This document shows, in pieces, positions 48,583 to 57,870 of a stretch of 64,000 nucleotides of DNA; the first letter of the stretch is position 1; every line of letters starts with the position of its first letter. Source of the DNA: Trichococcus flocculiformis (GTDB lineage Bacteria > Bacillota > Bacilli > Lactobacillales > Aerococcaceae); the NCBI RefSeq assembly GCF_900113645.1, contig NZ_FOQC01000009.1:1-64000 (forward strand), given 5' to 3'. The position numbers were made by a program, and so were the translations under genes. The notes below the pieces were generated by a model, which saw only the letters and a list, made by a program, of their open reading frames with translations, ran no database searches and was not told the DNA's origin.

Positions 48583-48621
48583 CGTGGTTCGTCTACCATC
48601 CCACGAAAAAAAACTAGGAGG
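48583..48621 (+). promoter_or_regulatory. preQ1-I riboswitch
   Basis: P1 stem CGTGG (48583-48587) pairs with CCACG (48601-48605) around a 13-nt loop, followed by an A-rich tail and CTAGGAGG. This is the compact preQ1-I layout, in which the tail folds back into the loop. The tail contains the ribosome-binding site GGAGG, so ligand binding should block translation of queT. Confidence 0.82.
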
Positions 48622-48629
48622 TTTTTAGG

Positions 48630-49118
48630 TTGAATACAAGAAAAATGGTTATCAATACAATTATTGCAGCGCTATATGTTGCCATGACAGGGATTTTTGT
48701 ATTTATGTCATTCGGTGCCGTCCAATTCCGTGTTTCAGAAATGCTGAATCATTTGGTGGGCTACCACAAAAATTATAAATACGGTGTTTTGGCGGGTGTT
48801 TTTATCGCCAATCTGATTTTTTCGACGTTAGGAGCTTGGGACTTGGTGTTCGGATTTGGCCAGACATTGATCTCTTTCCTTATTTTGGAAAAATTGTTCA
48901 AACCCAACGATTCTGAAATGAAGCGCATGATGATGACCGCGTTCGTCTTCACGATGACGATGGTCCTTGTCGCGATCGAACTCTATATCGTTCTTGATTT
49001 GCCTTTCTGGTTCAGTTTTGCGACAGCGGCATTCGGGGAAGCGGTCGTGCTGGTTGTGTCGGCGCCGCTCATGAAATACCTGAACAAAATCATCGGTTTT
49101 GCCGAGAAAATGGCTTGA
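48630..49118 (+). CDS. queT: QueT family queuosine-precursor transporter
   Basis: 162 aa with about five helices, the S component of an energy-coupling-factor transporter for preQ0/preQ1. Motifs: IAALYVAMTG and FRVSEMLNHLVGYHKNYKYGV. TTG start 8 nt after GGAGG. The ECF ATPase/T module is not in this window. Control by preQ1-I agrees with the substrate. Confidence 0.92.
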   Translation: MNTRKMVINTIIAALYVAMTGIFVFMSFGAVQFRVSEMLNHLVGYHKNYKYGVLAGVFIANLIFSTLGAWDLVFGFGQTLISFLILEKLFKPNDSEMKRMMMTAFVFTMTMVLVAIELYIVLDLPFWFSFATAAFGEAVVLVVSAPLMKYLNKIIGFAEKMA

Positions 49119-49153
49119 TCCGTTAACATTTAGTATGAGAAAAACTGGGGAAC

Positions 49154-49198
49154 GGAGGCTTTTGCTGGATGGTCAGCAGATCCTCCTGTTTTTTTTGC
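49154..49198 (+). terminator. terminator of queT
   Basis: GGAGG-GCTG and CAGC-CCTCC pairs, followed by eight T. Confidence 0.85.
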
Positions 49199-49262
49199 TA
49201 GGATATTTCTCATCATTCTCTTATAATAGAGAGGTAATCGAAAAAGAGGGAGGAAATAATAT

Positions 49263-49910
49263 ATGGAAATGTACGCAATCACAGTCGGTCCTATCCAAGA
49301 AAATTGTTATTTTTTGATCGGAGACCATGAAAATGACACGATCATCTTTGATCCGGGTGAGCAAGCTGAGGACATCATCGCAGCCATCGAAGAGAATGCG
49401 TTGCATCCGATAGCGATCGTGTTGACCCATGCGCACTACGATCATATCGGAGCCCTCGAAACGATCCGGGAAAAATACGACGTTCCCGTTTACCAAAATC
49501 CGATTGAACGGGAATGGCTGTTGGATCCGCAACTGAACGGGTCCGCGCGCAATCCGAACGTTCCCGATGTCCGATTGGCAAAAGAAGCGGATGTCTTCTT
49601 CGAGGAGATGGGCCCTTACGAAATCGGCGAATTCCGTTTTGAGATGCAACATATTCCTGGACATTCACCAGGCAGTACTGTTTTTATTTTCCGCGAGAAC
49701 GGGTTCGCGATCGTTGGGGATGTCATCTTCAAAGGCAGCGTAGGCCGCAGCGATTTGCCGGGCGGCAGCCATGAAACACTGATCGAGGGCATCCAGAAAT
49801 ATATCGTAACCTTGCCAGGGGAAACGGTCCTGTTCCCGGGACACGGCGATCCTACGACAGTGAGGGAAGAAATCTATTCAAACCCTTATCTGAATGGCGC
49901 TACGCGCTGA
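49263..49910 (+). CDS. MBL-fold metallo-hydrolase (glyoxalase II-like)
   Basis: 215 aa. Zinc motif LTHAHYDHIG (HxHxDH, about residues 58-67), then IPGHSPGS, GDVIFKGSVGRSDLPGG and FPGHGDPT. It belongs to the YqgX-type group of small hydrolases, possibly acting on thioesters; with mgsA elsewhere it could take part in methylglyoxal removal, but that is inference. Confidence 0.88.
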   Translation: MEMYAITVGPIQENCYFLIGDHENDTIIFDPGEQAEDIIAAIEENALHPIAIVLTHAHYDHIGALETIREKYDVPVYQNPIEREWLLDPQLNGSARNPNVPDVRLAKEADVFFEEMGPYEIGEFRFEMQHIPGHSPGSTVFIFRENGFAIVGDVIFKGSVGRSDLPGGSHETLIEGIQKYIVTLPGETVLFPGHGDPTTVREEIYSNPYLNGATR

Positions 49911-49923
49911 TCCGGGTATGCGC

Positions 49924-49963
49924 AAAAAAGTCGGACAAGCACAAGGCTTCGTCCGACTTTTTG
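49924..49963. terminator. bidirectional terminator
   Basis: AAAAAAGTCGGAC and GTCCGACTTTTT. It ends the MBL gene and could also end the convergent CBS gene. Confidence 0.9.
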
Positions 49964-50011
49964 TATTAGTTTTTAGATCGAGCGGGCGTCTAGAGCCTGG
50001 AGCCTGAGCGG

Positions 50012-50043
50012 AATTCCCGATGAGGGCCTCCTCGCCGGGAAAA
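50012..50043. repeat. CTCCGG-like repeat, single unit
   Basis: AATTCCCGATGAGG and CCTCGCCGGGAA form one palindrome resembling the CTCCGG family (compare the second units at 36850 and 38321). Flanking 50-bp positions carry only degenerate traces. It lies between convergent genes. Confidence 0.5.
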
Positions 50044-50088
50044 CGCCACTCCGGGCACTCAATGTAATGTAATGTGATGGGTTGGATT

Positions 50089-50730
50089 TCAGAAATCCAC
50101 TTGCAGGTTTTCGATTTCCGTCACGCGGAAATCCTTACGCTCCAGCGCCTTGACGATGGAGTCCAGCACCTGTTTGGGCGTGCCGGCGGGTAATGTGACC
50201 AATACCCTGCGCAAAGCGTCCTCACGGTTGATGTCCAGGGAAATGCAGCTGGCGATGGAGGAATAGCGGTTGATGATTTTAGTGATATGGTACAGATCGC
50301 CTTTTTGACCGGGCGCGATGACGGTCAGCACATAGCTTCCGACATCGATGCTCCATGATTGGGCCAGCATATTCAGTAAGGCATTATGGGTCAGGATGCC
50401 GTAAAAGGTCATATCCTTATTCAAAACGGAAATATAGGGCAATTCTTTGATGGTGAAAAATACCTTAAAGAATGAGCTGTCTATCGAAATGAATTTTGTG
50501 GCATTCTTCAGCAAGTGCGTAACGGGCAGGTTCATTTCGCCGCCGTTCGCTTTGTGCCGATAGATATGCATCTTGTAGATGTTTCCACGAAAAATGGTTT
50601 CTGTTTCGTCCAGAATCGGAACACAACGGAAGCCGGACTCTTCGAGGATATCCAGTGCATCCTGAAGCGTGGCTGACTCTTTGACGATGGTCAACTCCCT
50701 TTTTGGGATGGCAAGTGAGCGGATAAGCAT
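50089..50730 (-). CDS. CBS-ACT domain protein (AcuB/CbpA-like)
   Basis: 213 aa. Two CBS motifs (about residues 8-65 and 75-130, with FRGNIYKMHIYR and FYGILTHNALLNML) are followed by an ACT-like C-terminus (SYVLTVIAPGQKGDLYHITKIINRYSS). The layout matches AcuB and listerial CbpA, a c-di-AMP-binding protein. A nucleotide-sensing role is likely, its output unknown. Monocistronic, minus strand. Confidence 0.75.
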   Translation of the reverse strand: MLIRSLAIPKRELTIVKESATLQDALDILEESGFRCVPILDETETIFRGNIYKMHIYRHKANGGEMNLPVTHLLKNATKFISIDSSFFKVFFTIKELPYISVLNKDMTFYGILTHNALLNMLAQSWSIDVGSYVLTVIAPGQKGDLYHITKIINRYSSIASCISLDINREDALRRVLVTLPAGTPKQVLDSIVKALERKDFRVTEIENLQVDF

Positions 50731-51115
50731 ATTATTAAAATCCTCCTAAAAACGCGGTTGTCTAATGTGATAATAACATTAAAATCAAAAAAAGCAACGG
50801 TTAAAAATACATAGTTGGAAATTCTTAAACATTTGATAAATCAAGCAGTAAAGCCCTTCCAGCGCTGTGCCGACCGCGCTGGGAAATTAGATTGGGATGA
50901 GAATGCTTGTCGATCCAGGCAAGTGCAAGAAAGTAGAACCGGACAGCTGAAACAGGCGGCCCATGAAAAATCTCTTGATTTTTCGAGCAGAGTTCACTAT
51001 ATTTAGTAGTATATAATTGAACAGAATCTATATTTTTTTATGCAGTTGCGCGGTGTTTTGATTCCAAGCCTGTCCCAACTGCGTGAGTCATCATCAAAAA
51101 GGAGAAAAAAATCAT
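50731..51115. other. intergenic region before the CorC-type gene
   Basis: 385 bp without a supported gene. It holds a hairpin TTCCAGCG/CGCTGGGAA (about 50856-50886) and a small one GAAAAATC/GATTTTTC. Neither an M-box nor a yybP-type riboswitch pattern is evident. A TATAAT at 51010 may be the -10 of the downstream gene. Confidence 0.4.
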
Positions 51116-52450
51116 ATGAACCCAGACCCCGAAGGCCAGTCGTTACTATCAAAAATAGCCTTGATCCTAACCCTGACTTTACTGAATGCTTACTTTGCAT
51201 CAGCCGAATTAGCATTTGTTTCCATCAACCGCTCCAAAATCGAGAAGCTGGCCAAAGACGGCGATAAGAAATCGCAAAAGATTTTGCGTCTCCTGGAGAA
51301 TCCGGATGATTTCTTGGCCACTATCCAAGTTGCCATCACTTTTGCCGGATTCTTCAGCAGTGCGTCGGCTTCATCCAATTTTGTCGGTTATATCGAACCG
51401 TTGTTGGGAAACATCGCAGGTGGTAAAACGATAGCGATGATCATCATCACCATCATCCTTTCCTATATAACGCTCGTGTTTGGTGAGCTGTACCCTAAAC
51501 AGATTGCCTTGCAGATGCCCGAAAGTATTGCGCGTCATACTGCAGGTCCCATTGTTGTCGTCAAGACACTTTTTAAGCCGTTCGTTTGGCTTTTGTCTTT
51601 CTCGACCGGTATCCTGAAGAAGTTGACGCCGATCGAATTCACGAATGAGGAAGAAAAGCTCACCCGTGATGAAATGAAGGCCATTCTGGCGCAGAGCCGA
51701 GGCGAAGGAGTCATCGATCCATCCGAGTTTACGATGATGCAGGGAGTCCTTTCGTTGGATACGAAGCTTGCCCGCGAATTGATGGTGCCGCGTACCGACA
51801 CTTTGATGATGGATTTGGATGATGATCTGGAATATAATATCGCGCTGGTTCTGAACAGCCAATACTCACGGATTCCGGTCTATGAGGAAGATAAGGACAA
51901 TGTCATCGGCGTTCTGCATATGAAAAATGTTTTGAAGGCATCAAAGGAAGTCGGTTTCGAGCGGATTTCTTTCCGTGAGTTGGTCAACACGCCTTTGTTT
52001 GTCCCTTCCACTATCTATATCGATGATCTCCTGGTCGAATTCCGCAAGACCCACACGCATATGGCCATCATTAAGGATGAATACGGCGGGGTGGAGGGAA
52101 TCATCACCCTCGAGGACCTGCTGGAGGAAATCGTGGGGGACATTGAAGATGAATATGATGAAATTTATCGCCTGTCGAAAAAAATCGATGACAATCATTA
52201 TGTCGTCAATGGACGCATGCCGTTGGACAAGTTCAACCAGTTGTTCAAGACGGCGATCGCTTCCGAAGAAGTGGACACGATCGCCGGCTACATGATCGAG
52301 GAGCTCGGCTATTTTCCGAAAGATGATGAGCATGCGACGATCCAGACAGGAGAGTACCTGCTGACGACTACACAAGTCGAAAGTGGCCGGATCCGCGGCA
52401 TCCGTGTCACGAGAGAGCCCGTCCAAACAGTGGTTGTAGACGATGAATAA
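51116..52450 (+). CDS. CNNM/CorC-type membrane protein (hemolysin family)
   Basis: About 444 aa. N-terminal DUF21 with four helices (residues 12-200, [27 protein letters not shown]), a CBS pair (about 215-345, [36 protein letters not shown]) and a CorC_HlyC domain at the end ([15 protein letters not shown]). Such proteins are linked to magnesium or cobalt export. ATG 51116 follows AAGGAG. 'Hemolysin' is a historic name only. Confidence 0.9.
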   Translation: MNPDPEGQSLLSKIALILTLTLLNAYFASAELAFVSINRSKIEKLAKDGDKKSQKILRLLENPDDFLATIQVAITFAGFFSSASASSNFVGYIEPLLGNIAGGKTIAMIIITIILSYITLVFGELYPKQIALQMPESIARHTAGPIVVVKTLFKPFVWLLSFSTGILKKLTPIEFTNEEEKLTRDEMKAILAQSRGEGVIDPSEFTMMQGVLSLDTKLARELMVPRTDTLMMDLDDDLEYNIALVLNSQYSRIPVYEEDKDNVIGVLHMKNVLKASKEVGFERISFRELVNTPLFVPSTIYIDDLLVEFRKTHTHMAIIKDEYGGVEGIITLEDLLEEIVGDIEDEYDEIYRLSKKIDDNHYVVNGRMPLDKFNQLFKTAIASEEVDTIAGYMIEELGYFPKDDEHATIQTGEYLLTTTQVESGRIRGIRVTREPVQTVVVDDE

Positions 52451-52453
52451 GCG

Positions 52454-52480
52454 CAAGGCTGGGATTCCGTCCCAGCCTTG
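52454..52480 (+). terminator. hairpin after the CorC-type gene
   Basis: AAGGCTGGGA, TTCCG loop, TCCCAGCCTT. The T tract is poor. Confidence 0.65.
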
Positions 52481-52520
52481 TTGCCATTAATAATAGAGTA
52501 TGCGATAAGGAGAAAAGAGT

Positions 52521-53249
52521 ATGGCATTGAACGAAATGATGGACAGACCGGTCGTAAAGAAAGAACTGGTCGCTTTTATGCGTGACAGACTGAAACGTTT
52601 CCCTGGAAAATTAGGAGAACTGGAAAAGACAGCGAATGAAAGAGGCGTGCCGATCATCCCGCATGAAACAGCGGTTTTCCTGAATATGCTGCTGGGACAG
52701 ATCAAACCTAAGCAGATACTGGAAATCGGAGCGGCAATCGGCTTCTCGGGCAGTCTGATGGCGCAGCACGTCGGAGCGGAAGGTCATGTCACGACCATTG
52801 ATCGTTTTGAGGTCATGATCAACCACGCCAAAGCGAATTTTGAAAAACTGGGCATCACTGACAAAGTGACGCTTTTGGAAGGCGATGCGGCGGAAGTCCT
52901 GCCTACTTTGGAAGGACCGTATGATTTCATCTTTATGGACAGCGCGAAATCCAAATATTATGAATTTTTGCCCCACTGCATCCGGCTTCTGAAAAAAGAG
53001 GGCATGCTGGTCATCGATGATGTTTTCCAAGGCGGCACCATCTTGGATGATGAAAAAGACGTTCCCAAAAGGGTCCGCAAGATCCACCGCCGTCTGAACA
53101 AGCTGATGGATACCGTACTGGATCATCCGGCATTGGAAACCTCTCTCGTGCCTCTCGGTGATGGCCTCTTGCTGATCGTCAAAAAAGAAGACTTTGATTT
53201 CGGCTATATTTTGGACGAAATCAAAGCAGAGAAACAGAATCAAGCATAG
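52521..53249 (+). CDS. SAM-dependent O-methyltransferase (YrrM-like)
   Basis: 242 aa Rossmann-fold enzyme. SAM motif ILEIGAAIGFSG (about residues 71-82), TTIDRFEVM, metal/substrate Asp in FIFMDSAKSKYYE and VIDDVFQGG. It fits the COG4122 family; members include tRNA hydroxyuridine methyltransferase TrmR, which is a plausible function. AAGGAGAA precedes ATG. Confidence 0.85.
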   Translation: MALNEMMDRPVVKKELVAFMRDRLKRFPGKLGELEKTANERGVPIIPHETAVFLNMLLGQIKPKQILEIGAAIGFSGSLMAQHVGAEGHVTTIDRFEVMINHAKANFEKLGITDKVTLLEGDAAEVLPTLEGPYDFIFMDSAKSKYYEFLPHCIRLLKKEGMLVIDDVFQGGTILDDEKDVPKRVRKIHRRLNKLMDTVLDHPALETSLVPLGDGLLLIVKKEDFDFGYILDEIKAEKQNQA

Positions 53250-53255
53250 GAATTT

Positions 53256-53288
53256 AGGGCTTGCCTCGAATTGAGGTAGGCTCTTTTT
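53256..53288 (+). terminator. terminator of the methyltransferase gene
   Basis: GGGCTTGCCTC, GAATT loop, GAGGTAGGCTC, then five T. Confidence 0.85.
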
Positions 53289-53341
53289 GATGTGCGTGCT
53301 GCTTGGTTGCCGGAGGAGAGCCAGTGAAAGAAAACGGCCCT

Positions 53342-53472
53342 AACTCCGGTAAGCCGCCGCCCGCCGGAGCAGACAATGTAACAATCGACCGCAACTCCGA
53401 GGAAGCGGTCTTTATCGGAGAACGCACGCAAAAGGTAGTCAAACTCCGGCGAAGCCTGCGTTCACCGGAGGA
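53342..53472. repeat. CTCCGG palindromic repeat, locus 5 (three units)
   Basis: Units start at 53342 (AACTCCGGTAAGCC), 53393 (AACTCCGAGGAAGC) and 53442 (AACTCCGGCGAAGCC), 51 and 49 bp apart. Right arms are CGCCGGAG, TATCGGAG and TTCACCGGAGG. A right arm (GCCGGAGGAG, 53309-53318) where a preceding unit would end hints at a fourth, decayed unit. Frames reading through it have no family resemblance. Confidence 0.8.
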
Positions 53473-53721
53473 AAACATTGAGGTGCCGCCCATTTCAGCT
53501 CGCCTGGAACATTGCGGAGCTAGTGAGAACGGAGTGTGTCTGTTTGCATTTCTTCCGTATTGGTATTATGATGAATGCCTGAGATCCATCCTATTATCAA
53601 AAAATTAAGGTAAAATAGGTTGATTTTTCAAGAAAACATGGTAAAGTAATAAAAAGTAAGCTTCGATTATTTGTAACAAAAACGTAATCTGATTGTAATG
53701 AAACGAAAAGGTGGTCTGAAA

Positions 53722-55098
53722 GTGAAAAAGAAACCCATCATCATTGGTGCTACAGCGGTCTTATTGATCGCAGCCGGATATTTTGGTGCAGGTAGTTATT
53801 ATGAAGATAAATTCTTACCGAATACGATGCTGGATGGCATTGATATATCGAATGATACCGTAGCCCAAGCAAAAGCAGAGACAACAGCAGCAATCGCACA
53901 ATCGCAGATCCAAATTGTCGAAAATGGAGAAAATATCTATGCATTCTCACCCGCTGATTTGGGGGTGTCCATCGACAACACCGAGAAGTTGGAAACGATG
54001 AAGGCAGAACAAAACGTTTGGAATTGGCCAATCCTGCTTTTTCAAGAAAAGCAGGCAGAAACCGATCTGAGCGGCGTAGTTGTCGATGAGACAGCTTTGG
54101 CGGAGATTTTGGCGGCTATGCCGTTGGAGAACGAAGTACGCACAGCTCCCGTGAACGCTACCGTCGTCAAAGCAACGGAAGGTTATGAAATTTCACCTGA
54201 AGCTACCGGGAACAAAGTCGATCTGGAATTGTTGAAGCAAGAAATGTTGGAAGCGATCATTGCCGGGGAAACAGAAATCGATCTCGCGCAGGCCTATCAG
54301 CAACCAACCTTGACCGCGGACGATCCAGTTTTGACGGAAACGTTGCAGAAACTGAATGATTTGACCGATACGGTCATCCAATATACCATTTCCGGGCAGA
54401 CTGAAACTGTTCCGCAAACAGCCATCATCGAATGGTTGGGCGTAGACGAGAACGGTGATGTGTCGGTCAATCGTGAAGGCGTTGCAGCCTATCTTCAGGG
54501 GCTGAGCGACAGATACAGCACATATTCCCGTACGCGCGATTTCTTGGCAACCGACGGCGAAACGGTCCAGGTTCCATCCGGTACCTACGGATGGACACTA
54601 GCTGTCGCAGCCGAAACGGATAAACTGGTCAACTATGTTTTGGCAGGAGAAGATGTTACGGTAACACCAAACTATAACGGTACCGGCTATCATGCTGATG
54701 GCGCGGACATCGGCACTACCTATGTCGAAGTGGATCTTTCAAGCCAACATATGTGGTATTACAAAGATGGCGCCGTTGTGCTCGAAACGGATATCGTTTC
54801 CGGTCATCCGATGTCACCAACTCCGACTGGGGTCTTCTACATCTGGAACAAAGAAGAGGATGCCGTTTTGAAAGGCTACAATCCTAGAACGGAAAAGGAC
54901 TACGAATCGCCTGTCGAATACTGGATGCCAGTCGATTGGACGGGCATCGGTATCCACGATTCTTCTTGGCAGCCGGCTTACGGCGGTGAATATTGGCTTA
55001 CTGCCGGATCGAATGGCTGTGTCAATACGCCACCGGGGGTCATGGCTGAACTGTTTGGGATGATCGGTATCGGGGTTCCGGTCGTCATCCACAGCTGA
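53722..55098 (+). CDS. L,D-transpeptidase (YkuD) with peptidoglycan-binding domains
   Basis: About 458 aa. One N-terminal transmembrane helix (about residues 5-20), two PG_binding_4-type domains (about 30-160 and 165-305) and a C-terminal YkuD domain with catalytic Cys in SNGCVNTPPGV and His in GIGIHDSSW. The layout is that of enterococcal Ldt-fm, which makes 3-3 cross-links that evade beta-lactams. GTG 53722 is chosen, 7 nt after AAGGTGG; ATG 53698 has no such site. Confidence 0.92.
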   Translation: MKKKPIIIGATAVLLIAAGYFGAGSYYEDKFLPNTMLDGIDISNDTVAQAKAETTAAIAQSQIQIVENGENIYAFSPADLGVSIDNTEKLETMKAEQNVWNWPILLFQEKQAETDLSGVVVDETALAEILAAMPLENEVRTAPVNATVVKATEGYEISPEATGNKVDLELLKQEMLEAIIAGETEIDLAQAYQQPTLTADDPVLTETLQKLNDLTDTVIQYTISGQTETVPQTAIIEWLGVDENGDVSVNREGVAAYLQGLSDRYSTYSRTRDFLATDGETVQVPSGTYGWTLAVAAETDKLVNYVLAGEDVTVTPNYNGTGYHADGADIGTTYVEVDLSSQHMWYYKDGAVVLETDIVSGHPMSPTPTGVFYIWNKEEDAVLKGYNPRTEKDYESPVEYWMPVDWTGIGIHDSSWQPAYGGEYWLTAGSNGCVNTPPGVMAELFGMIGIGVPVVIHS

Positions 55099-55138
55099 TA
55101 AATCAATATATGCATGCCATAATGTCGAATAGGGGGAT

Positions 55139-55180
55139 AAGCCATCAGTCAGCAAAAGGATTGATGGCTTGTCCTTTTTG
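55139..55180 (+). terminator. terminator of the L,D-transpeptidase gene
   Basis: AAGCCATCA and TGATGGCTT pair, followed by GTCCTTTTT. Confidence 0.75.
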
Positions 55181-55308
55181 GTACAACCGCCGGGATTCTG
55201 ACGGATAGTAATTCAGGAACGCTTTGCACATAACCGGCTGCAATTGTATAATAAAGAGTAGACGTTCCGAACGGGACAGAGAGTTTTAAGAAACAAGGAG
55301 GTTTGAAG

Positions 55309-56016
55309 ATGAAAAAGGTACTAGTGGTAGACGATGAAAAGCCAATTTCAGATATAATCAAGTTTAATCTGACCAAAGAAGGTTATGATGTCTTCACTGC
55401 ATTTGATGGTGAAGAAGCCTTGGCGCAGTTTGCAAAAGTGGGCCCTGATATCATCCTGCTGGATCTGATGCTGCCGAAGATGGACGGTTTGGAAGTCTGC
55501 CGGGAAATCCGCAAGACGAGCGATGTTCCGATTATCATGTTGACGGCAAAAGACTCTGAAATCGACAAAGTGCTCGGACTTGAATTGGGTGCGGATGACT
55601 ATGTCACGAAGCCATTTTCGAACCGGGAATTAGTCGCACGTGTAAAAGCAAACTTGAGGAGACAAGCCTCTCCGGTCGTTGCACCGCCTGAAGAAGACGA
55701 TACGAATGAAATCAAAATCGGCGCTTTGATCATCCATGAAGATGCGTACATCGTGTCGAAGCGTGGAGTAGAGATCGAGTTGACTCACCGTGAATTCGAA
55801 TTATTGCATTATTTGGCGAAACGCATCGGCCAAGTGATGACGCGGGAACATTTGCTGCAGACCGTATGGGGATATGATTATTTCGGTGATGTCCGCACTG
55901 TTGATGTGACAGTCCGCAGACTGCGTGAAAAAATTGAAGATACACCGAGCCATCCGACTTGGTTGATCACGCGAAGAGGAGTAGGCTACTTCTTGAAGAA
56001 TCCGGATCAGGAGTAA
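55309..56016 (+). CDS. walR: response regulator WalR (YycF/VicR)
   Basis: 235 aa OmpR-family regulator. Receiver domain with phospho-acceptor Asp52 ([13 protein letters not shown]) and Lys in [10 protein letters not shown]; winged helix at about 135-232 ([51 protein letters not shown] region). It controls cell-wall hydrolase genes and is usually essential. ATG 55309 follows AAGGAGG. It heads walRKHI. Confidence 0.96.
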   Translation: MKKVLVVDDEKPISDIIKFNLTKEGYDVFTAFDGEEALAQFAKVGPDIILLDLMLPKMDGLEVCREIRKTSDVPIIMLTAKDSEIDKVLGLELGADDYVTKPFSNRELVARVKANLRRQASPVVAPPEEDDTNEIKIGALIIHEDAYIVSKRGVEIELTHREFELLHYLAKRIGQVMTREHLLQTVWGYDYFGDVRTVDVTVRRLREKIEDTPSHPTWLITRRGVGYFLKNPDQE

Positions 56017-56022
56017 TTATAT

Positions 56023-57870
56023 ATGAACAAAAAGATACGTCTGGTTCACTCCATTCACTTCAAGATACCAATGCTGTTCATTCTCCTCCTGTTGGTATCC
56101 CTGCAACTGATCGGGGCTTATTTTATCCGTGAACTGGAAACGAAAATGATCAGCAACTTCGATAGCCAGATGAGCTTGAATGCAGGCTTTCTGGAGAAAA
56201 CGCTGCAACCGATCCTGATGGCTGATGATACGGAAAAGCTGGAAGAGTCCGTACAGACCATCCTCAGCGATTTTACGGGCGCCAACATCCTGGAAACGCA
56301 GGTCATGGATGAACAGGGTTATATTCTCGGAATCAATGACCAAACGTTACAATCCTTGATCGGAACGAAGTCGACTGATCGGGATGTCCAACAAGTCATT
56401 CTTCTGGATGCCCCCTCTTCCTATCAATATGTGAAGGAAGACACGAATAGTCGTGTGCTGAAGAACATCAGTCCGATCTATTCGATGGACAATACAGGTA
56501 CCCTCATCGGCGTGTTGGTGATGGAGTCTAACATCGAATCGGTCTATTCGCAGATGAGCCAGACGGTAAGCATCTTTTTGAATGCATCGGTCGTGGCGAT
56601 CATCATTACGATTGTGTTGGCTGTTATCATCTCCCGGGGGATCACGCGTCCGATATCCGAAATGCGCCGGCAGACGGCGAACATTGCCGATGGGGATTAT
56701 TCCGGCAAAGTGACCGTCTATGGAGCGGATGAATTGGGCGAATTGGCCGAAACCATCAATGATCTGTCTTATAAAGTAAAGGACGCCCAGGAAACAACAG
56801 AATCGGAGCGTCAAAGGTTGGACAGCGTCCTGCGGCACATGACGGATGGCGTGTTGGCCACCGATCGCCGCGGTAAAATCATCATCATCAACAGCCGGGC
56901 GATGGATCTGCTCTCGATTTCACAAGATAAAGCGATCGGACAATCGATCATGAAGGTGCTGAAACTGGGCGAGAAATTCACTTTCCGCCAGTTGTTGGAG
57001 ACACAGGATGAATTGATCCTGAACATCCCGACAGATGATCAGGACACAATCCTGCGCGGGGAATTTTCTGTCATCCAGCGGGAATCCGGATTCATCAGCG
57101 GGTTGGTGTGTGTGCTTTCCGATATTACGGAGCAGGAAAAGGTCGAACAGGAACGCCGCAGCTTCGTTTCGAATGTTTCCCATGAACTGCGGACACCGTT
57201 GACGAGCGTGAAAAGTTACACGGAATCACTGATTGACGGTGCCTGGGAAGATGAAGAAATCGCTCCCGAATTCCTGAAGGTCATTTCAACGGAGACAGAT
57301 CGGATGATCCGGATGATCACCGATCTGCTGAACTTATCCCGGATGGACCAAGGGAAACAAGATCTCAATCGGGAGTTCGTCAGCATCAACGAATTGGTTG
57401 CACATATCATCGATCGCTTCGAGATGGTGCTGAAGTCGGAACAGTACCGCAATAAAAAATACACGATCGAACGGGACTTTACGCAGCGCACGCTGTGGGT
57501 CGAAATCGATCAGGATAAATTTATCCAGGTGATCGACAATATCATGAACAATGCCATCAAATATTCTCCGGACGGTGGGAAAATCACCTGCAAATTGATG
57601 GAGACGCATAACAGTGTCGTCATCAGTATCACCGATGAAGGTTTGGGCATCCCGCGCAAAGATATCGGCCATGTCTTTGACCGATTTTATCGGGTGGACA
57701 AGGCCCGCGCGCGTTCGATGGGCGGCACCGGGCTCGGGTTGGCCATTTCAAAAGAGGTTGTTCAATTGCATGGCGGAAAAATCTGGGTGACCAGTGTGGA
57801 AAATAAAGGATCGACTTTCTTTATTTCCTTGCCTTACATTCCGATGGATGAGGAGGATGAGTGGGGATGA
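56023..57870 (+). CDS. walK: sensor histidine kinase WalK (YycG/VicK)
   Basis: 615 aa. Two transmembrane helices (about residues 12-33 and 180-202) flank an extracellular domain. Then HAMP, PAS (about 260-365), the dimerisation domain with His in VSNVSHELRTPLTSVKSY, and ATPase motifs N (NNAIKYSPDGG), G1 (ITDEGLGIPRKD) and G2 (GGTGLGLAISK). The extracellular domain sets it apart from the single-helix WalK of streptococci. It phosphorylates WalR. Confidence 0.96.
   Translation: MNKKIRLVHSIHFKIPMLFILLLLVSLQLIGAYFIRELETKMISNFDSQMSLNAGFLEKTLQPILMADDTEKLEESVQTILSDFTGANILETQVMDEQGYILGINDQTLQSLIGTKSTDRDVQQVILLDAPSSYQYVKEDTNSRVLKNISPIYSMDNTGTLIGVLVMESNIESVYSQMSQTVSIFLNASVVAIIITIVLAVIISRGITRPISEMRRQTANIADGDYSGKVTVYGADELGELAETINDLSYKVKDAQETTESERQRLDSVLRHMTDGVLATDRRGKIIIINSRAMDLLSISQDKAIGQSIMKVLKLGEKFTFRQLLETQDELILNIPTDDQDTILRGEFSVIQRESGFISGLVCVLSDITEQEKVEQERRSFVSNVSHELRTPLTSVKSYTESLIDGAWEDEEIAPEFLKVISTETDRMIRMITDLLNLSRMDQGKQDLNREFVSINELVAHIIDRFEMVLKSEQYRNKKYTIERDFTQRTLWVEIDQDKFIQVIDNIMNNAIKYSPDGGKITCKLMETHNSVVISITDEGLGIPRKDIGHVFDRFYRVDKARARSMGGTGLGLAISKEVVQLHGGKIWVTSVENKGSTFFISLPYIPMDEEDEWG

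Noticed and set aside
50856-50900. Third copy of the covarying element
   Set aside because: GGAAATTAGAT follows a hairpin, as in the core, but the match stops after 11 nt and no 3' core follows.
50731-51115. Magnesium (M-box) or manganese (yybP-ykoY) riboswitch before the CorC-type gene
   Set aside because: The conserved cores of these classes could not be found.
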